52,840 nucleotides of DNA, from positions 1 to 52,840 of the forward strand of contig JAFRQR010000022.1 in NCBI GenBank assembly GCA_017428545.1. Reading direction: 5' to 3'. How positions within the stretch are numbered: position 1 is the stretch's first letter; every line of letters starts with the position of its first letter. Below the pieces are notes generated by a model that was given only the letters and a program-made list of their open reading frames with translations, was not told where the DNA came from and ran no database searches. Positions 51,702 through 52,840 of this stretch are shown here, one piece after another. The translations under genes and the position numbers were made by a program. Source of the stretch: Clostridiales bacterium. Its GTDB lineage: Bacteria > Bacillota > Clostridia > Saccharofermentanales > Saccharofermentanaceae.

Positions 51702-52682
51702 ATGGAAAACAAACGTCCCGAGGAAATGGAAAGAATTACCACCCGCGCCCTGGCTGACGCTTTTATCGAGGAGCAGATCGCTGCCGTAAAAGCACAGGTC
51801 GGTGACAAGAAAGTGCTGCTGGCTCTGTCCGGTGGTGTTGACTCTTCTGTCGTTGCCGCTCTTCTCATCAAGGCCATCGGCAAAAACCTGATCAACGTTC
51901 ACGTAAATCACGGTCTTCTTCGAAAAGGCGAACCGGAGCAGGTCATCGAAGTTTTCAGGAACCAGATGGATGCGACCCTCGTTTATGTAGACGCGACTGA
52001 GCGTTTCCTCACGAAGCTCGAGGGCGTGGATGAGCCGGAGAGAAAGAGAAAGATCATCGGCGAAGAGTTCATCCGTGTATTCGAAGAAGAAGCCAGAAAG
52101 CTTCCGGACGTTGACTTCCTTGCACAGGGCACCATCTATCCGGACATCCTCGAAAGCGGCCCGGTTAAGGCTCACCATAACGTAGGCGGTCTCCCGGACG
52201 ATATTCATTTCGAAGGTCTCGTTGAGCCTTTGAAGTTCCTCTACAAGGACGAAGTACGTGTCGTCGGTGAAGCTCTCGGTCTTCCGGCAAACATGGTTTA
52301 CCGTCAGCCGTTCCCGGGTCCGGGCCTCGGCGTACGCTGCACAGGCGCGATCACACGTGACCGTCTCGAGATGGTCCGCGAGTCTGACGCGATCCTCCGT
52401 GAAGAGTTTGCAAATGCAGGTCTCGAAGGAAAAGTATGGCAGTACTTCACACTCGTTCCGGATTATAAGTCCGTCGGTGTAAAGAACAATGTACGTGCTT
52501 TTGAAAACTTCGTAGTTATCCGTGCCGTCAACACCAGAGATGCCATGACAGCTACGATCGAAGAGATCCCGTATGATCTCCTCGGCAAGATCGTTAACCG
52601 CATCATCACCGAAGTTCCGGGCGTCAACCGTGTGCTTTACGACCTGACACCGAAGCCGACAGGCACGATCGAGTGGGAGTAA
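51702..52682 (+). CDS. guaA: GMP synthetase, stand-alone ATP-pyrophosphatase subunit
   Basis: 326 residues from the ATG at 51702 (AAAGGAG upstream). It contains the N-type PPi loop LLALSGGVDSSVVAALL, NVHVNHGLLRKGEPEQV, FLAQGTIYPDILES, HHNVGGLP, YRQPFPGPGLGVRCTG, and a C-terminal dimerisation domain ending TGTIEWE. This is the ATP-PPase plus dimerisation half of GMP synthetase, which turns XMP into GMP. The glutamine amidotransferase domain found in the usual single-chain enzyme (about 510 residues) is absent, as in the two-subunit type best known from Archaea. No glutaminase gene lies in the window, so it must be elsewhere or ammonia is used directly. Confidence 0.95.
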   Translation: MENKRPEEMERITTRALADAFIEEQIAAVKAQVGDKKVLLALSGGVDSSVVAALLIKAIGKNLINVHVNHGLLRKGEPEQVIEVFRNQMDATLVYVDATERFLTKLEGVDEPERKRKIIGEEFIRVFEEEARKLPDVDFLAQGTIYPDILESGPVKAHHNVGGLPDDIHFEGLVEPLKFLYKDEVRVVGEALGLPANMVYRQPFPGPGLGVRCTGAITRDRLEMVRESDAILREEFANAGLEGKVWQYFTLVPDYKSVGVKNNVRAFENFVVIRAVNTRDAMTATIEEIPYDLLGKIVNRIITEVPGVNRVLYDLTPKPTGTIEWE

Positions 52683-52705
52683 TTGAAAAGAGAGCCACCC
52701 TGATA

Positions 52706-52727
52706 TGTACCCAGGAAACTGGACACA
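52706..52727 (-). mobile_element. Terminal inverted repeat of an IS3-family element
   Basis: TGTACCCAGGAAACTGGACA begins at 52706, 24 bases after the guaA stop. TG-initiated ends of this GGAAACTGGACA type are typical of IS3-family elements. The other end lies outside the window. Confidence 0.75.
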
Positions 52728-52745
52728 TAGATTAATGAATTTGTT

Positions 52746-52840
52746 TTAACAGATGGATGTCTTCCTGTAAACAGCAGGAGGCATCCATCTTGTTTTGGCT
52801 TGAATTCTTCTGTTGTTGTAATAGTCTATATATTTATCTA
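52746..52840 (-). CDS. IS3-family transposase OrfB, C-terminal fragment at window edge
   Basis: The minus frame ending at 52746 reads DKYIDYYNNRRIQAKTRW and then MPPAVYRKTSIC-stop. This is the C-terminal signature of IS3-family (rve-type DDE) transposases, normally YIxYYNxxRIxxKL...PVxYR. About 30 residues are visible. The element has inserted just downstream of guaA, leaving that gene intact. Confidence 0.88.
   Translation of the reverse strand, partial: DKYIDYYNNRRIQAKTRWMPPAVYRKTSIC

Noticed and set aside
1..52840. tRNA or rRNA genes
   Set aside because: No cloverleaf with GTTCRAN-type arm or rRNA signature was seen; GGTTCAA-like strings fall inside the T-box leader or coding sequence.

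Overview
The window looks like a chromosomal segment of a Gram-positive Clostridia-type bacterium (Firmicutes) of roughly 50% GC. The support is two T-box riboswitches, a str operon in the order rpsL-rpsG-fusA-tuf, AsnA-type asparagine synthetase, MgtE, an ECF vitamin transporter component, several lipoproteins with a lipobox, a sortase, and a thioester/Cna-B-type surface adhesin. No rRNA, tRNA, prophage or classical CRISPR is visible. The genus cannot be fixed from the sequence. I identify 39 protein genes plus one likely leader ORF; most of the other long ORFs are antisense shadows of strongly codon-biased genes.

Layout. 0-2.6 kb: 5' part of pckA, then a shortened MocR regulator divergent from an ECF S component. 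2.7-8.1 kb: a small membrane protein and the str operon. 8.2-10.2 kb: a lipoprotein and tyrS. 10.3-15.7 kb: a sortase convergent with a 1246-residue thioester adhesin, then a membrane zinc peptidase. 15.9-17.9 kb: a fused phosphoglycerate kinase-triosephosphate isomerase. 18-22.4 kb: a FliB-like Cys-rich protein, a PlsC acyltransferase, a zinc-ribbon membrane protein and a PD-(D/E)XK-like protein. 22.4-22.75 kb: a 53-bp-period array of alternating inverted half-sites. 22.8-25.7 kb: T-box-asnS-asnA. 25.8-29 kb: a Wzz-like protein and mgtE with a leader ORF. 29.2-34.3 kb: carB (without carA) and an HtrA protease. 34.3-37.8 kb: lipoprotein, GH36 alpha-galactosidase and a ComB-like phosphatase. 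37.9-40.8 kb: a T-box ahead of an unusual HTH-cupin-acyl-CoA synthetase fusion. 41-43.4 kb: a zinc-ribbon protein and a GH3 glucosidase. 43.5-45.6 kb: two G3E/CobW GTPases, the second with a His-rich metal-binding insert. 45.7-45.95 kb: a candidate structured RNA or MITE. 46.1-48.9 kb: two MATE transporters. 49-51.4 kb: a lipoprotein and an HTH regulator. 51.7-52.7 kb: the ATP-pyrophosphatase subunit of GMP synthetase, followed by the edge of an IS3-family element.

The observations I consider most novel are these. (1) The octamer AAAAGCAC/GTGCTTTT occurs 32 times by hand scan, 16 in each orientation, against about 1.6 expected. It falls in several reading frames and in non-coding DNA, and looks like an uptake-, Chi- or HIP-like iterated word. 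(2) A phased 53-bp array lies between asnA and a PD-(D/E)XK-like gene, and that gene shares an identical 27-bp promoter element with the surface adhesin gene 7.5 kb away. (3) A T-box controls a single polypeptide joining an XRE HTH, a cupin and an AMP-forming acyl-CoA synthetase. All promoters, RNA structures and domain calls were made by eye, without database searches.
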